Shown one piece after another: positions 37,723 through 47,169 of a DNA stretch of 64,000 nt. The DNA is from Microtetraspora sp. NBRC 13810 (GTDB lineage: Bacteria; Actinomycetota; Actinomycetes; Streptosporangiales; Streptosporangiaceae): NCBI RefSeq assembly GCF_030268685.1, contig NZ_BSRQ01000030.1, forward strand, positions 1 through 64,000. Reading direction: 5' to 3'. The stretch's first letter is position 1. Each line of letters begins with the position of its first letter. Both the position numbers and the translations under genes were made by a program. The notes beneath the pieces are model-generated. The model did not search any database. It worked only from the letters and a program-made list of their open reading frames with translations, and was not told where the DNA came from.

Positions 37723-38314
37723 GTTCCACTCCTTTGTGGCTGCCTGGGGGTTGACGCAGTCGACCCGATTAATAACACAGAGTAGTCACTGGTGACAGGC
37801 AGTGAACAAGGCTGTGGCCGTGGCGACAGCGGGGGCTGCCCGGCCCGTGGGGAGCCGAGCGCAGGGATCAGCGATGCGAAGGAGGAGCCGCCCGACGCCG
37901 GCGCCGCCGCCCGGCGAGGTTGGCGAGCGCGGACCGCCGGCAGGGGGCGTCGCGCGGACCTGACCCAGCCGATGCCAGGGTGGTTGAGCGGCACGTCCAG
38001 GTCGCCGGCCCGACAGGGGGAACCCGGGGGCGCGCCTGGCGCCGCCGATACGGGTCGAGAACCGCCGTGACTGGCTCCAGCCACCCGGCGCGCGCCAGGC
38101 GGTCTTTCCAAACTACGGAGAGCCGCACCGCTCTGGCCGAGATCGGTTTCTGTACAGGGGCAGCGCACATCCAACGACTACTACCTGTTATCAGAGAGCT
38201 ACTTTCTGTGACCGAGATCGTCGATGTATCAAAAGGGAGACGAGCTCTCATGAGCTGTCGGACGCCCCCGGGATCGCCAGTCGGACGTTCCCACGGAGGA
38301 AAGGAAGAAGCGAC
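37723..38314. other. Intergenic region upstream of the RiPP precursor
   Basis: About 590 bp without a convincing gene. The first 60 bp hold the promoter of the I36-like gene. The middle part is very GC-rich with no recognisable family in any frame. The last 150 bp are AT-richer (TGTTATCAGAGAGCTACTTT at about 38188) and are the likely place of the promoter for the precursor gene. Confidence 0.5.
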
Positions 38315-38458
38315 GTGCATGACAACGACGCAGTGCTGAAGCTGGACGTCGAGACGCTGGAGGTGAGTGGTGAGGTCGCCTACGGCAGCCTGACGGCGGG
38401 ACACGGAGTCCACGAACTGGCCTCCTCCGGCGAATATGGCTGGAGCCACATGGTGTGA
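38315..38458 (+). CDS. RiPP precursor peptide with thiopeptide-type leader and cysteine-free core
   Basis: 47-residue peptide from a GTG start with GGAGGAAAGGAAG upstream. The leader is acidic with an LDVETLEVSGE segment, and residues 25-38 read SLTAGHGVHELASS. This closely resembles the leader end of thiomuracin/GE2270-type thiopeptide precursors, which have SLTAGHGMTEVGAS directly before a Cys/Ser-rich core. Here the remaining residues are only GEYGWSHMV, with no cysteine and a single Ser beyond the ELASS junction. A LanB-type dehydratase gene follows 108 bp later, then a TauD-like gene. The peptide is too short for usual gene callers. The leader assignment is by recognition; the product structure is unknown. 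Confidence 0.7.
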   Translation: MHDNDAVLKLDVETLEVSGEVAYGSLTAGHGVHELASSGEYGWSHMV

Positions 38459-38566
38459 GCGTTCGGGCCGTGACCGGGCGCACGCCCGCAGGCCCGACAC
38501 GAGGGGGACCCGGCCGTTCGTTGAGAGTGGTGCGGGTTTCCCGCACGACGGGGACAGGGCGGCAGG

Positions 38567-40624
38567 GTGGCGCAGGAAGATGGCGAGAACGGCAACCTCC
38601 TCGGCGCGGGCGAGCAGGTTCCGGCCGCGTGCGGCGTGTCATGGTGGGTTCATGCGGACGTTGTCGTCCGGGTGGCCGGCCTGCCGATGCGGTCGTTGGA
38701 GGGCTTGCGCGCCGAGCGTACCTGGCAGCAGATAGGGCGGCTGCGCGAGGGGCAGGCTTATTGGCGGGGCGAATCTCGGCGGCTGGCGGACATGTTGGAG
38801 GCGCATATCGGCACTGTCGAGCCGGGCCGGCGGCGCGGCCTGCTGGTGGCGTTGCGGCGGGCGGTGTTCGGCGGGCGGGCGCTGCGCGGGCGGATCGATC
38901 CGGCGCAGCTGGGCGCGGTGCTGCCGGCGGGGCTGGACATGGAACTGGCGGCCTGGCAGGACGGGCAGGCGCGGCTGGCGCGTGAGGCCGAGCGGCTGTC
39001 CGCGGTGCCGGCGGCCGAGATCGGCGGCTGCGGGCAGGCGGTGCCTGGCTGGATGGCCGAGGCCGGGGTTCGGCACGGGCTCTGGCATGCCAGCCCGGTG
39101 CTGGCCGGTGAGCTGGACAAATGGCTGGCCGCAGCGCCTGGGACGATGGCCGAGCGCAAGGTGGTGTCGCGGCTGGCCCGGTACCTGTCCCGGGTGGTGG
39201 TCAAAACCAGTCCGTTCACCACATTCACCGCCTGGGGTCTGGGCCGCTTAACGGCGGCCCCGCCGTCGGCCCACTCCCCTGCGTCCGCCGGGATCGTGCA
39301 GGTGGACGCGTGGTTCACCCAGCGGTGCGCGTGGGCGATGGCGGCCCGCGACGATCTGGGCCCGCGGCTGCCGCTGCGCCTGAACTCCAGTGCGACGGAC
39401 GGACCTGACGCCGTGGTGTTCCTGGGCGCCGCAGCCGGCGAGCCGGTGCACGAGATCCGGCTCACCCCGATGCTGCGCGCCTGCTTGCGGGCGGTCCGGA
39501 CCCGCCCGTCACGACACTGTCCTGACGGAGCAGGTGCCGGCAGGCGATCGGGAGGCGTGGCAGCCGGTCTGCGCCGAGTTGAACGCGCTGCGGCCGTGGG
39601 CGGGCCTCATCGAGGCGCACCTGCCGCTGCGGCTGGCCACCTCCGCCTGGGCGGCACAGGCGCTGGGGTCCGCCGGCAGCCTGCCCTACCTGCGGTTCTA
39701 TCGCCTGCTGAGTGAAGCCGCGGTGCCGGAGCCGGCCGGGTTCCTGCAGGCCGATCCCGCTCGGCCCTCTGCCGCAAGCGCCGTTGCTTCCCTTCGCAGG
39801 CTGGCGCTGCTGCGCCACAGCGCCCGCCACCTGCTGTACGGGCGGTCTGCAGCCCCGCCGCCGCGCCCGGACCCGATGCCGCCCACCCCGTACCGGCCGG
39901 CCGAATGGGGCTGCTCCCAGGCCAACCAGTGGCAGGCGATGACGCGCCCTGCACACCACCTTGACCAGCTCGAACGCCTACCGGCCTGCCCTGCCCGAAC
40001 ACGTCTGGCGCCACCCGGCCGCAGCCGCGGCCCGGGCCGCCGGGACCGGCCCGCTGCCGATCGTCTACACCCGGCTCGCCCACCTGGCCGCCAACCGGCT
40101 CGGCATCGGCCCCCGCCAGGAACACCACATCGCCGCCCTGGCCCGAACCGCCCTGGCCGACCGCTACACCGCCAGCAAAGAGGCGCTGGCGCGGCGGCTT
40201 GCGCACCGTGCTGGAGGCCGCCGACGGCGCCGGCGGGCCGAAGGCGCTGATCCGGGACTGGGCCGCGCTGCTGCACCGCTACTCAGCCCGCGCCACCGAA
40301 CTGATCGCATCCGGCCGGCTGCCGATCTCCGACGCCGACACCCCCGCCCCTCGGGGCTTGCTCCGCTCGGATTCCCTGATCGATGGGCTGGCCGCCAACC
40401 GGCATGTCCGGCAGTTCCGGAACACCGTCGAATACCAGCGCTACCGCCTGCTGCTCAACTACACCTACGGTCTGCTGACCCGGCTGCGCGTCAAGCCCGT
40501 CGAACGTGGCCTGCTGTGCCATCTGGCCGCCGCCACCGTCGAGAACGCCTTCGACGTCGAGTTCGCCGCCCGCTTCCGCGACTTCCTCGACCATCCGCAC
40601 GAGCTGGAAGGCAGCCACCGATGA
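38567..40624 (+). pseudogene. LanB/thiopeptide-type dehydratase (glutamylation domain), frameshifted
   Basis: Homologue of the tRNA-Glu-dependent dehydratase domain of class I lanthipeptide and thiopeptide enzymes. Frame 1 (to ~39513) has VVRVAGLPMRSLEGL, the signature SRVVVKTSPFTTFTAWGLG and PLRLNSSATDGP. The sequence then changes frame near 39513 (HDTVLTEQVPAGDREAWQPV), near 39950 (NAYRPALPEHVWRHPAAAAA) and near 40195 (RNTVEYQRYRLLLNYTYGLL, to the stop at 40622). Summed length is ~685 residues, as for the glutamylation domain alone; no elimination domain is encoded. The start is uncertain: GTG at 38567 or GTG at 38636. As it stands it cannot be one protein, so it is called a pseudogene, unless the shifts are sequence errors. 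Confidence 0.75.
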
Positions 40625-41217
40625 CCGCGTCGACGCCCACCACTTTCACCACCGGCAGGCCACGTTGGCAGCAGCACCGCCCAGGCCCGTTCGGCCTGTT
40701 GCTGACCGGCGACGGCACCATCGGCCTGGACGACCTGCCGCCCGCCGCCCTGCTGCAACTGGTCGCCCAGGAGCATCTGCTCATTCTGCGCGGCCTGCCC
40801 ACGGTTCTCACCTGTGAGGAGTTCGAGGAGTTCGGCTGCGCTCTGGGGGAGCCCATCCTGTGGTCCGACCGGCCGGCCTTCTTCGTCCAAGCCCAGCCTG
40901 ACCCCGACAGTTACATCTTCGAGACCGGCTTCATGCCCATCCACTGGGACGGCGTCTCCGCCGAGGAACAAACCCCCGACCTGCAGATCTTCCAGTGCGT
41001 GCAGGCCGTCGAGGCCGAGGTTGGCGGGGCGACACTGTTCTGCGACACCCGACAACCGCACCCTGCTGCACACCCGCCAGCCCTATCCCCCCGGCACGCC
41101 ACGCCTGCTACACCGCATCACCACCCGGCACACGACCAGGCGCGAGTGAACGGAGCCTGCGCTGTCACAGAGGAAGCCGGAGCACACCGGCGCGCGGCAC
41201 GGACTTCGGCAGGATGA
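40621..41217 (+). pseudogene. TauD/TfdA-like dioxygenase, C-terminally truncated
   Basis: ATG overlaps the dehydratase stop as ATGA, so it was translated with it. Residues 1-140 belong to the TauD/clavaminate-synthase-like iron/2-oxoglutarate oxygenases: LVAQEHLLILRGLP, FEEFGCALGEPILWSDRPAF, the iron-binding HxD in FMPIHWDGVSAEEQTPDLQ and GGATLFCDTR. The frame is then lost near 41055 (continuation TLLHTRQPYPPGTPRLLHR in another frame) and the second iron His and the Arg that holds 2-oxoglutarate never appear. It would have hydroxylated or desaturated the RiPP or an amino acid precursor; now probably inactive. Confidence 0.68.
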
Positions 41218-41237
41218 GCCTGCCCATCGCGCAGTAA

Positions 41238-41914
41238 CGCCCCCGCCGGCATCCTGTGAGCCGTGATGGCCACTTCCGGCGCAATCCCCGGCCCTTTTGC
41301 GTGAGCTTCGACATAAGCCCTGAATCGCTGCGCAACGGGAGCGGAGCGGCTGGGCGCCGTGTTCGGCCCCTGGGAGTCCTCGGCATCCCCACGCTATCCG
41401 CCCGAAGGCCGGGGCGCATGGGTCGCAGCCGGTAAGCACGCCAGGTGGCGGGGTGCGGCGGGGGCGAGCCGATGGCCGGCACAGGCAGTGACGGGCCGTC
41501 AGCAGGAGGGCCGCGGAGAGGCGGCGGCAGGACGGCGGCGGGTGGCCGAGTCGGTGCGGGCATGGGCGGATTCACCATGCGGATTCACCATGCGGATCGC
41601 CGGGAGGGGCGGCGACAGGGGTTATGGGACGGGGGGCGCGGACGTGGGGGATGCGGCGAAATTTGATCTTAAGGTCACCGTAACAGCCGCATCCACCTTT
41701 GGCCAGATACAAGCGGAAGTTCTGACACCTCCAGCGCTACTTATTGACATTTCGCCGAAAATGTCGCGTACTTCGATCGAATGTCGATCTCACTACCCCC
41801 CACAGCATCACCGATCACGACGCGACCGGTCCAGGCCAAGACCCACGTCGCGCGAAAGCAGTGTCCCGAGCACCCGCAAGTCACCCTCACGCAAGCGTCA
41901 CCGATTGGGGAACC
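41238..41914. other. Intergenic, no gene; likely laccase promoter region
   Basis: Neither strand shows a recognisable family. The first 400 bp are GC-rich with repetitive GGCGGGGGCG-like sequence and no coding signal. From about 41655 the DNA becomes AT-richer (AAATTTGATCTTAAGGTCAC; TTATTGACATTTCGCCGAAA), consistent with promoter and operator sequences for the multicopper oxidase gene. A longer reading frame back to 41744 exists but has no signal-sequence logic. Confidence 0.5.
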
Positions 41915-42919
41915 ATGACCGAGGTAGGCAGAGGCACGGCGAAAAGCCTGCTCTCCCGGCGTGCCTTCACCACGTCCGCGGCGGCTGCCGCGCTGGCACC
42001 ATTGGTCACAGCGAATCAGACCGCGGCATCGACCCAGGCCGGCACGACCATGGGCGCGGTCCGCCGCATCACCCTGTACGCCGAGCGGCTGGAGGACGGC
42101 CAGTTGGGCTACGGCCTGGAGCCCGGCAAGGCCACGATTCCCGGGCCGCTCATCGAGATGGTCGAAGGCGACACGCTTGAGATCGAGATGGTCAACAACC
42201 TGGACGTGACGGCGAGCCTGCACGTCCACGGGGTGGACTACGACGTGGCCAGCGACGGTACGAGGCTGAACGACAGCGTGGTCGAGCCCGGTGGCCGGCG
42301 CACCTACATCTGGCGCACCCACGCGCAGGGCAGGCGCGGGGGCGGCGCCGGCATCGAGCCCGGCAGCGCGGGCTACTGGCACTACCACGACCACGTGGTG
42401 GGGACCGATCACGGCACGGGCGGCATCCGGCAGGGGCTGTACGGCCCGCTGGTGGTCCGGCGGAAGAAGGACGTCAGGCCGGACAAGACGTTCACCGTCG
42501 TCTTCAACGACATGATGATCAACAATCGCCCCGCGCACCAGGCGCCGGAGTTCGTCGCCAAGGTCGGCGAGCGGGTGGAGTGGATCGTGATCACCCACGG
42601 CGAGTTCTACCACACGTTCCACATCCACGGGCACCGCTGGGCCGACAACCGCACCGGCATGCTGGAGAGCCTCGAGGACCCGAGCCGGATCATCGACACC
42701 AAGATCACCGGGCCCGCCGAGTCGTTCGGCTTCCAGCTGATCGCGGGCGAGCGCGTCGGCCCGGGGGCGTGGATGTACCACTGCCACGTCCAGAGCCACT
42801 CCGACATGGGGATGGCCGGCATCTTCACGGTGACGGACGCGGACGGGAACGTGCCGGGTCAACCGGGCGGCGGTCACTCGGGCGGCGGTCACGCAGGCGG
42901 TGACCACGCGGGCCACTGA
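41915..42919 (+). CDS. Two-domain multicopper oxidase (small laccase)
   Basis: 334-residue exported copper oxidase that reduces O2 to water while oxidising phenols or metals. A Tat-type signal ([19 protein letters not shown]) leads to the domain. Copper motifs are complete: HVHGVDYD near residue 102, [10 protein letters not shown] near 154, [10 protein letters not shown] near 232 and [16 protein letters not shown] near 288. The length and motif spacing fit the trimeric two-domain laccases of Streptomyces (SLAC). The C-terminus is Gly/His-rich ([17 protein letters not shown]) and may bind extra copper. ATG at 41915 was chosen to start the signal peptide. It heads an exported three-gene module with the sugar dehydrogenase fusion and the cupredoxin. 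Confidence 0.9.
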   Translation: MTEVGRGTAKSLLSRRAFTTSAAAAALAPLVTANQTAASTQAGTTMGAVRRITLYAERLEDGQLGYGLEPGKATIPGPLIEMVEGDTLEIEMVNNLDVTASLHVHGVDYDVASDGTRLNDSVVEPGGRRTYIWRTHAQGRRGGGAGIEPGSAGYWHYHDHVVGTDHGTGGIRQGLYGPLVVRRKKDVRPDKTFTVVFNDMMINNRPAHQAPEFVAKVGERVEWIVITHGEFYHTFHIHGHRWADNRTGMLESLEDPSRIIDTKITGPAESFGFQLIAGERVGPGAWMYHCHVQSHSDMGMAGIFTVTDADGNVPGQPGGGHSGGGHAGGDHAGH

Positions 42920-43084
42920 CGGCCGCGCACGGCCGGCCCGCCCCCGGCCGCCCCCGAGACCGGACCCGGTCGCCCCATGCCGTACGAGCACGGCCCCACG
43001 CAGACCTCGACACCCCGGACCGCGGCCGACCCCCGAACTCGTCCGCAAACGGTCCCGAACCACCCTCGATCCCAAGGAGCAATG

Positions 43085-46000
43085 ATGGGTCGAACAGGCC
43101 ATTTACCGCCCCGCCCACCCGCCTGGCGACGTGTACTGATCACGATGTCGAGTGCCGTCCTGGTGCTCGGACTGGCGACCCCGACCGCCGTGCCGGCCCA
43201 GGCACAGGCGCGGCTACAGGCACAGGCCCCCGCCGCCGCCAAGAAGCCCGCCGTCAACGTGCTGGTCTTCAGCGGTCAGGCCGCGCAGCAGGACGACCCG
43301 GTGCGGGCGGCCGCGACGGCGATCAGGGAACTGAGCAAGAAGAACGGGTTCTCCGTCGAGGAGGCCCAGGATCCGGCGGTCTTCACCGCCGACAACCTGG
43401 CGCGGTTCCGCGGCGTGGTGTTCCTGTCCGCCAACGGCGTGAGCCTGGACGAATCGCAGCTAGCCGCCTTCCAGGCGTACATCAGGGGCGGCGGCGGGTT
43501 CGTCGGCATCCGCGACGCCGCCCGCGCGCAGGTGGACTCGGCCTGGTTCACCGAACTGATCGGCACCCGCCCCGTCGGCGCCCTCCCCATCGCGGAGAAG
43601 GTGACGGAGGCCGCGGCGAGCGCGGAGAACCCGCCGAACGAGACCAAGGACAAGGTTTTCGACGGGGACAACGACACCAAGTGGCTGGCCCGGACGCCGA
43701 CCGGGTGGGTGCAGGGCAAGCTGGAGAAGCCCGTCGCGGTGGCGCACTACGCGCTGACGTCGGCCAACGACTCCGCCGGCCGGGACCCGAAGGACTGGAC
43801 CCTCCAGGGCTCGCAGAACGGGACGACCTGGACGGATCTCGACAAGCGCAGCGGGGAGACCTTCCCCCAGCGGTTCCAGAGCAAGGAATACAAGTTCGAG
43901 AACACCACGGCGTACCAGTACTACCGGCTCAACATCACCGCGAACAGCGGTGAGCCCCTGACCCAGCTCGCCGAGCTGCGGCTGTTCGGGCCCGACTCCG
44001 CGCCTCCCCCCGCGGCGAAGGAGCAGAAGGCCGTCGTGGACATCCTCGACCGCCGGCATCCGGCGAACGAGGGACTTCCGCTCACCCTGTCGCGGACCGA
44101 CAAGTGGCTGAGCTGGAACCCCAACCCGGTGGGCAAGGTCCACACGATCGCGCAGGTCGAGGAGTGGACCTACAACCCGAGCATGAACGGCAACGGCCCG
44201 TTCCATCCGGTCTCCTGGTGCCGTGACTACGACGGCGGCCGGTCCTTCTACACCGGCATGGGCGGCACCGCGGCGAGCTACACCAGCGACAAGCAGTTCC
44301 GCACACACCTCGCCGGCGCCATCCGGTGGGCAACCGGCATCGTCCGGGGCGACTGCCAGGCGACCATCGCGGCCAACTACACCACGGAACGGCTGACCAC
44401 GCCGAACACGCAGGGCCAGCTCAACCAGATCGGCGAGCCGCACGGCCTGACCATCGCGCCGAACGGCAAGGTGTTCTACATCGGCAAGGCGGCATGCGCC
44501 ACCGGCCCGATCCCCGACTGGAACGACCCGAAGGTGGGCCTCGGCTGCGGCACCATCCACCAGTGGGACCCAAGGACCAAGCAGGTCAAGCTGCTGACCA
44601 CGCTGCCCGTCATGGGCAACCGCGGCAGCGGCGACGAGCTGGTCAAGAACGAGGAGGGCCTGGTCGGCATCACCCTCGACCCGGACTTCGCGGAGAACGG
44701 CTGGATCTACGCGTACTGGATGCCGCACGCGTCGATCGACCGGGACAGGCGCATCGGCAAGCGGACGATCTCCCGGTTCGACTACGACTCGCGGACCCAG
44801 ACGATCGACCAGAGCAGCCGCAAGGACCTCCTGCAGTGGGACACCCAGATCCACAGCTGCTGCCACGCGGGCGGAGGCATGACCTTCGACGAGGCCGGCA
44901 ACCTCTACATCGGCACCGGTGACAGCAACTCCTCCGGCGGATCCGGCGGTTACTCCGGGAACAACTGGACCCAGGACTACAAGGGCACCTCGTTCCAGGA
45001 CGCCCGCCGTACCTCCGGCAACACCAACGACCTCAACGGCAAGATCCTCCGCATCCATCCGGAGCCCGACGGCACCTACACGATCCCCGAGGGCAACCTG
45101 TTCACCGGCGAGGAAGAGGGCGGCGGCAAGACCCGCGCGGAGATCTGGGTGATGGGCGTCCGCAACATCGCGCGGCTGGAGTGGGACAAGAAGAACGACT
45201 GGATCACGGCCGGCTGGGTCGGTCCGGACGCCGGCGGCCCGAGCGAGACGTGGGGACCGGCGAAGTACGAGACCGTGACGGTTCTCACCTCCGCCGGCAA
45301 CCAGGGCTGGCCGTACTGCATGGGCGACAATCAGCCCTACCGCGACCGCAGCAACAGCAACGCCACCCAGCCCGCCGAGTGGTACGACTGCGACAACCTG
45401 AAGAACACCTCGCCGCGCAACACCGGCCTCGTCGACATCCCGCCGGCGCGCGACAACATGATCTGGTACTCGCCGCAGGGCGGCGGCCCGGTCTACCCGA
45501 AGCGGCAGGACGGCAGCGGTCTCCCGACGTACAAGCAGGGCGAGGAGACCTTCACCATGCCCTACCTCAAGGGCGGCGGCCAGGCGGTCATGTCGGGCCC
45601 GACCTACCACCGCTCCCAGACCGACACCGACAGCGGGGTCGCGTGGCCGGAGTACTGGGACAACAAGTGGTTCATCGGTGACCAGTCCAACGGCAACAAC
45701 CGCATCGCCGTGACCGTGAACCCGGAGACCGCCCGGGACGCGGGCCGGCCGGCGTTCGCCGAGGACCTGCGGAACATCATCCCGGCCGGCGGCGGCGCCA
45801 ACCAGCTCCAGTCGTGGATGGACGCGAAGTTCGGTCCCGACGGCGCGCTCTACATGCTCGACTACGGCAGCGGCTTCTTCAGCCTGCACGCCAACCAGAA
45901 GCTGGTCCGCGTCACCTACAAGGGCGGCCCGGCGACGCCGAACCCGGACGCCGCCGTGGCGCGTCCCGCCCGGCAGAACGCCGAGCCGAAAACGATGACG

Positions 46001-47086
46001 TTCTCCAGTGCCAAGGCCGGCGGCGTGGCGTGGGAGTGGGACTTCGGCGACGGCAGCGCGCCGTCGACGGAGGCCGCCCCGACGCACACCTACGCCGGCT
46101 TCGGCACCTACGAGGCGACGCTGAAGGTCACCTACGCCGACGGCGAGCAGGCCACCGGGAAGATCGCTGTCACGGTCGGCTGCGCCGCGCCCGACGCCCG
46201 GCCGACGGTGCAACTGCTCGACGCCTTCACCGGCGTGCGCAACAAGGCGGCCGGCGGCGGCTGCACGATCAACGACCTGATCGACGACGAGCGCGAGTGG
46301 AAGAACCGCAACCAGTTCGTCCAGCACCTCGACACCGTCGTGAGGCAGCTCCTCAAGGACGGCGTCATCAGCGCCCAGGAGGCGGAGGCGCTGCGCACCG
46401 CCGGCGCCAAGTCGGAGGTCGGGAGGGTGAACGGGTACCAGCCCATCTTCGACGGCACGGCGTCGTCGCTGCTGGGCTGGAGCCAGGCCCCGTCCGGGCG
46501 GTTCGCCCTCCAGCCGGACGGCACGATCCGCAGCTCCGGCGGTCTGGGCATGCTGTGGTACTCCGACAAGGCGTACGCGGACTTCTCGGTCCGGCTGCAG
46601 TTCCGGGACAGCTCGCCCGACCCGCATCGCGCCAACAGCGGCGTCTTCGTCCGGTTCCCGGACCCGAGGACCCCGCTGGAGCAGCGTCCCGCCGGAAGCT
46701 GCGGCACGGTCGGCTCGGCGCGCACGTCACCCGCGTGGGTCGCGATCTTCTGTGGCCACGAGATCCAGATCTACGACGGCGACACGGGCGAGCCGCAGAA
46801 GACGGGCTCCGTCTACAACTTCTCGCCCAACGGCCTGAACCGGGCCGGGGTGACCCCGAAGGGCCAGTGGAACGACTACGAGATCCGGGCGGTCGGCCAG
46901 CACTACACGATCATCCGCAACGGCACGGTGATCAGCGAGTTCGACAACACGACGGGCAAGGCGTCGTCCCGCGCCGGTGACCCGCCCACGGACCTGCGCC
47001 AGTTCATCAGCGGGTTCATCGGGCTGCAGAACCACGGCAACAACGACGTGATCGACTTCCGCAACATCCGCGTGCGCGAACTCTAG
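43085..47086 (+). CDS. Secreted ThuA/discoidin/glucose-sorbosone dehydrogenase/PKD/DUF1080 protein
   Basis: 1333-residue exported protein. Signal peptide: VLITMSSAVLVLGLATPTAV. Then a ThuA-like first half (~52-168), a discoidin/F5-8C-like insert (~172-303; KVFDGDNDTKWLA, DWTLQGSQNGTTWT), the rest of ThuA (~309-418), a glucose/sorbosone-dehydrogenase beta-propeller (~450-950; GEPHGLTIAPNGKVFYIG, CHAGGGMTFDEAGNLYIGTG, LDYGSGFFSLH), a PKD domain (~957-1032; WEWDFGDGSAPST, THTYAGFGTYEA) and a DUF1080 sandwich (~1118-1333; GMLWYSDKAYADFSVRLQF). GSDH domains usually bind PQQ. ATG at 43085 has AAGGAG with 5-nt spacing. Its place between a laccase and a cupredoxin suggests electrons pass from sugar oxidation to copper, but this is inference. 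Confidence 0.85.
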   Translation: MGRTGHLPPRPPAWRRVLITMSSAVLVLGLATPTAVPAQAQARLQAQAPAAAKKPAVNVLVFSGQAAQQDDPVRAAATAIRELSKKNGFSVEEAQDPAVFTADNLARFRGVVFLSANGVSLDESQLAAFQAYIRGGGGFVGIRDAARAQVDSAWFTELIGTRPVGALPIAEKVTEAAASAENPPNETKDKVFDGDNDTKWLARTPTGWVQGKLEKPVAVAHYALTSANDSAGRDPKDWTLQGSQNGTTWTDLDKRSGETFPQRFQSKEYKFENTTAYQYYRLNITANSGEPLTQLAELRLFGPDSAPPPAAKEQKAVVDILDRRHPANEGLPLTLSRTDKWLSWNPNPVGKVHTIAQVEEWTYNPSMNGNGPFHPVSWCRDYDGGRSFYTGMGGTAASYTSDKQFRTHLAGAIRWATGIVRGDCQATIAANYTTERLTTPNTQGQLNQIGEPHGLTIAPNGKVFYIGKAACATGPIPDWNDPKVGLGCGTIHQWDPRTKQVKLLTTLPVMGNRGSGDELVKNEEGLVGITLDPDFAENGWIYAYWMPHASIDRDRRIGKRTISRFDYDSRTQTIDQSSRKDLLQWDTQIHSCCHAGGGMTFDEAGNLYIGTGDSNSSGGSGGYSGNNWTQDYKGTSFQDARRTSGNTNDLNGKILRIHPEPDGTYTIPEGNLFTGEEEGGGKTRAEIWVMGVRNIARLEWDKKNDWITAGWVGPDAGGPSETWGPAKYETVTVLTSAGNQGWPYCMGDNQPYRDRSNSNATQPAEWYDCDNLKNTSPRNTGLVDIPPARDNMIWYSPQGGGPVYPKRQDGSGLPTYKQGEETFTMPYLKGGGQAVMSGPTYHRSQTDTDSGVAWPEYWDNKWFIGDQSNGNNRIAVTVNPETARDAGRPAFAEDLRNIIPAGGGANQLQSWMDAKFGPDGALYMLDYGSGFFSLHANQKLVRVTYKGGPATPNPDAAVARPARQNAEPKTMTFSSAKAGGVAWEWDFGDGSAPSTEAAPTHTYAGFGTYEATLKVTYADGEQATGKIAVTVGCAAPDARPTVQLLDAFTGVRNKAAGGGCTINDLIDDEREWKNRNQFVQHLDTVVRQLLKDGVISAQEAEALRTAGAKSEVGRVNGYQPIFDGTASSLLGWSQAPSGRFALQPDGTIRSSGGLGMLWYSDKAYADFSVRLQFRDSSPDPHRANSGVFVRFPDPRTPLEQRPAGSCGTVGSARTSPAWVAIFCGHEIQIYDGDTGEPQKTGSVYNFSPNGLNRAGVTPKGQWNDYEIRAVGQHYTIIRNGTVISEFDNTTGKASSRAGDPPTDLRQFISGFIGLQNHGNNDVIDFRNIRVREL

Positions 47087-47169
47087 GACGGTACACCGGC
47101 CGGGTGCCGGGCCGGGGAGCGTTCCCCGTGCCCGGCACTCCACCCCAGCTCGGAAAGGTGCATCGACAC

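Noticed and set aside
42977-43084. Longer N-terminus of the ThuA/GSDH protein
   Set aside because: The extension is Pro/Thr/Arg-rich, precedes the signal peptide and lacks a ribosome site, while AAGGAG sits 5 nt before the ATG at 43085.
43460-46627. A 1055-codon open frame on the minus strand antisense to the ThuA/GSDH gene
   Set aside because: It is a high-GC shadow of the real gene: low-complexity V/R/A/G-rich product, no family motif, no ribosome-binding site.
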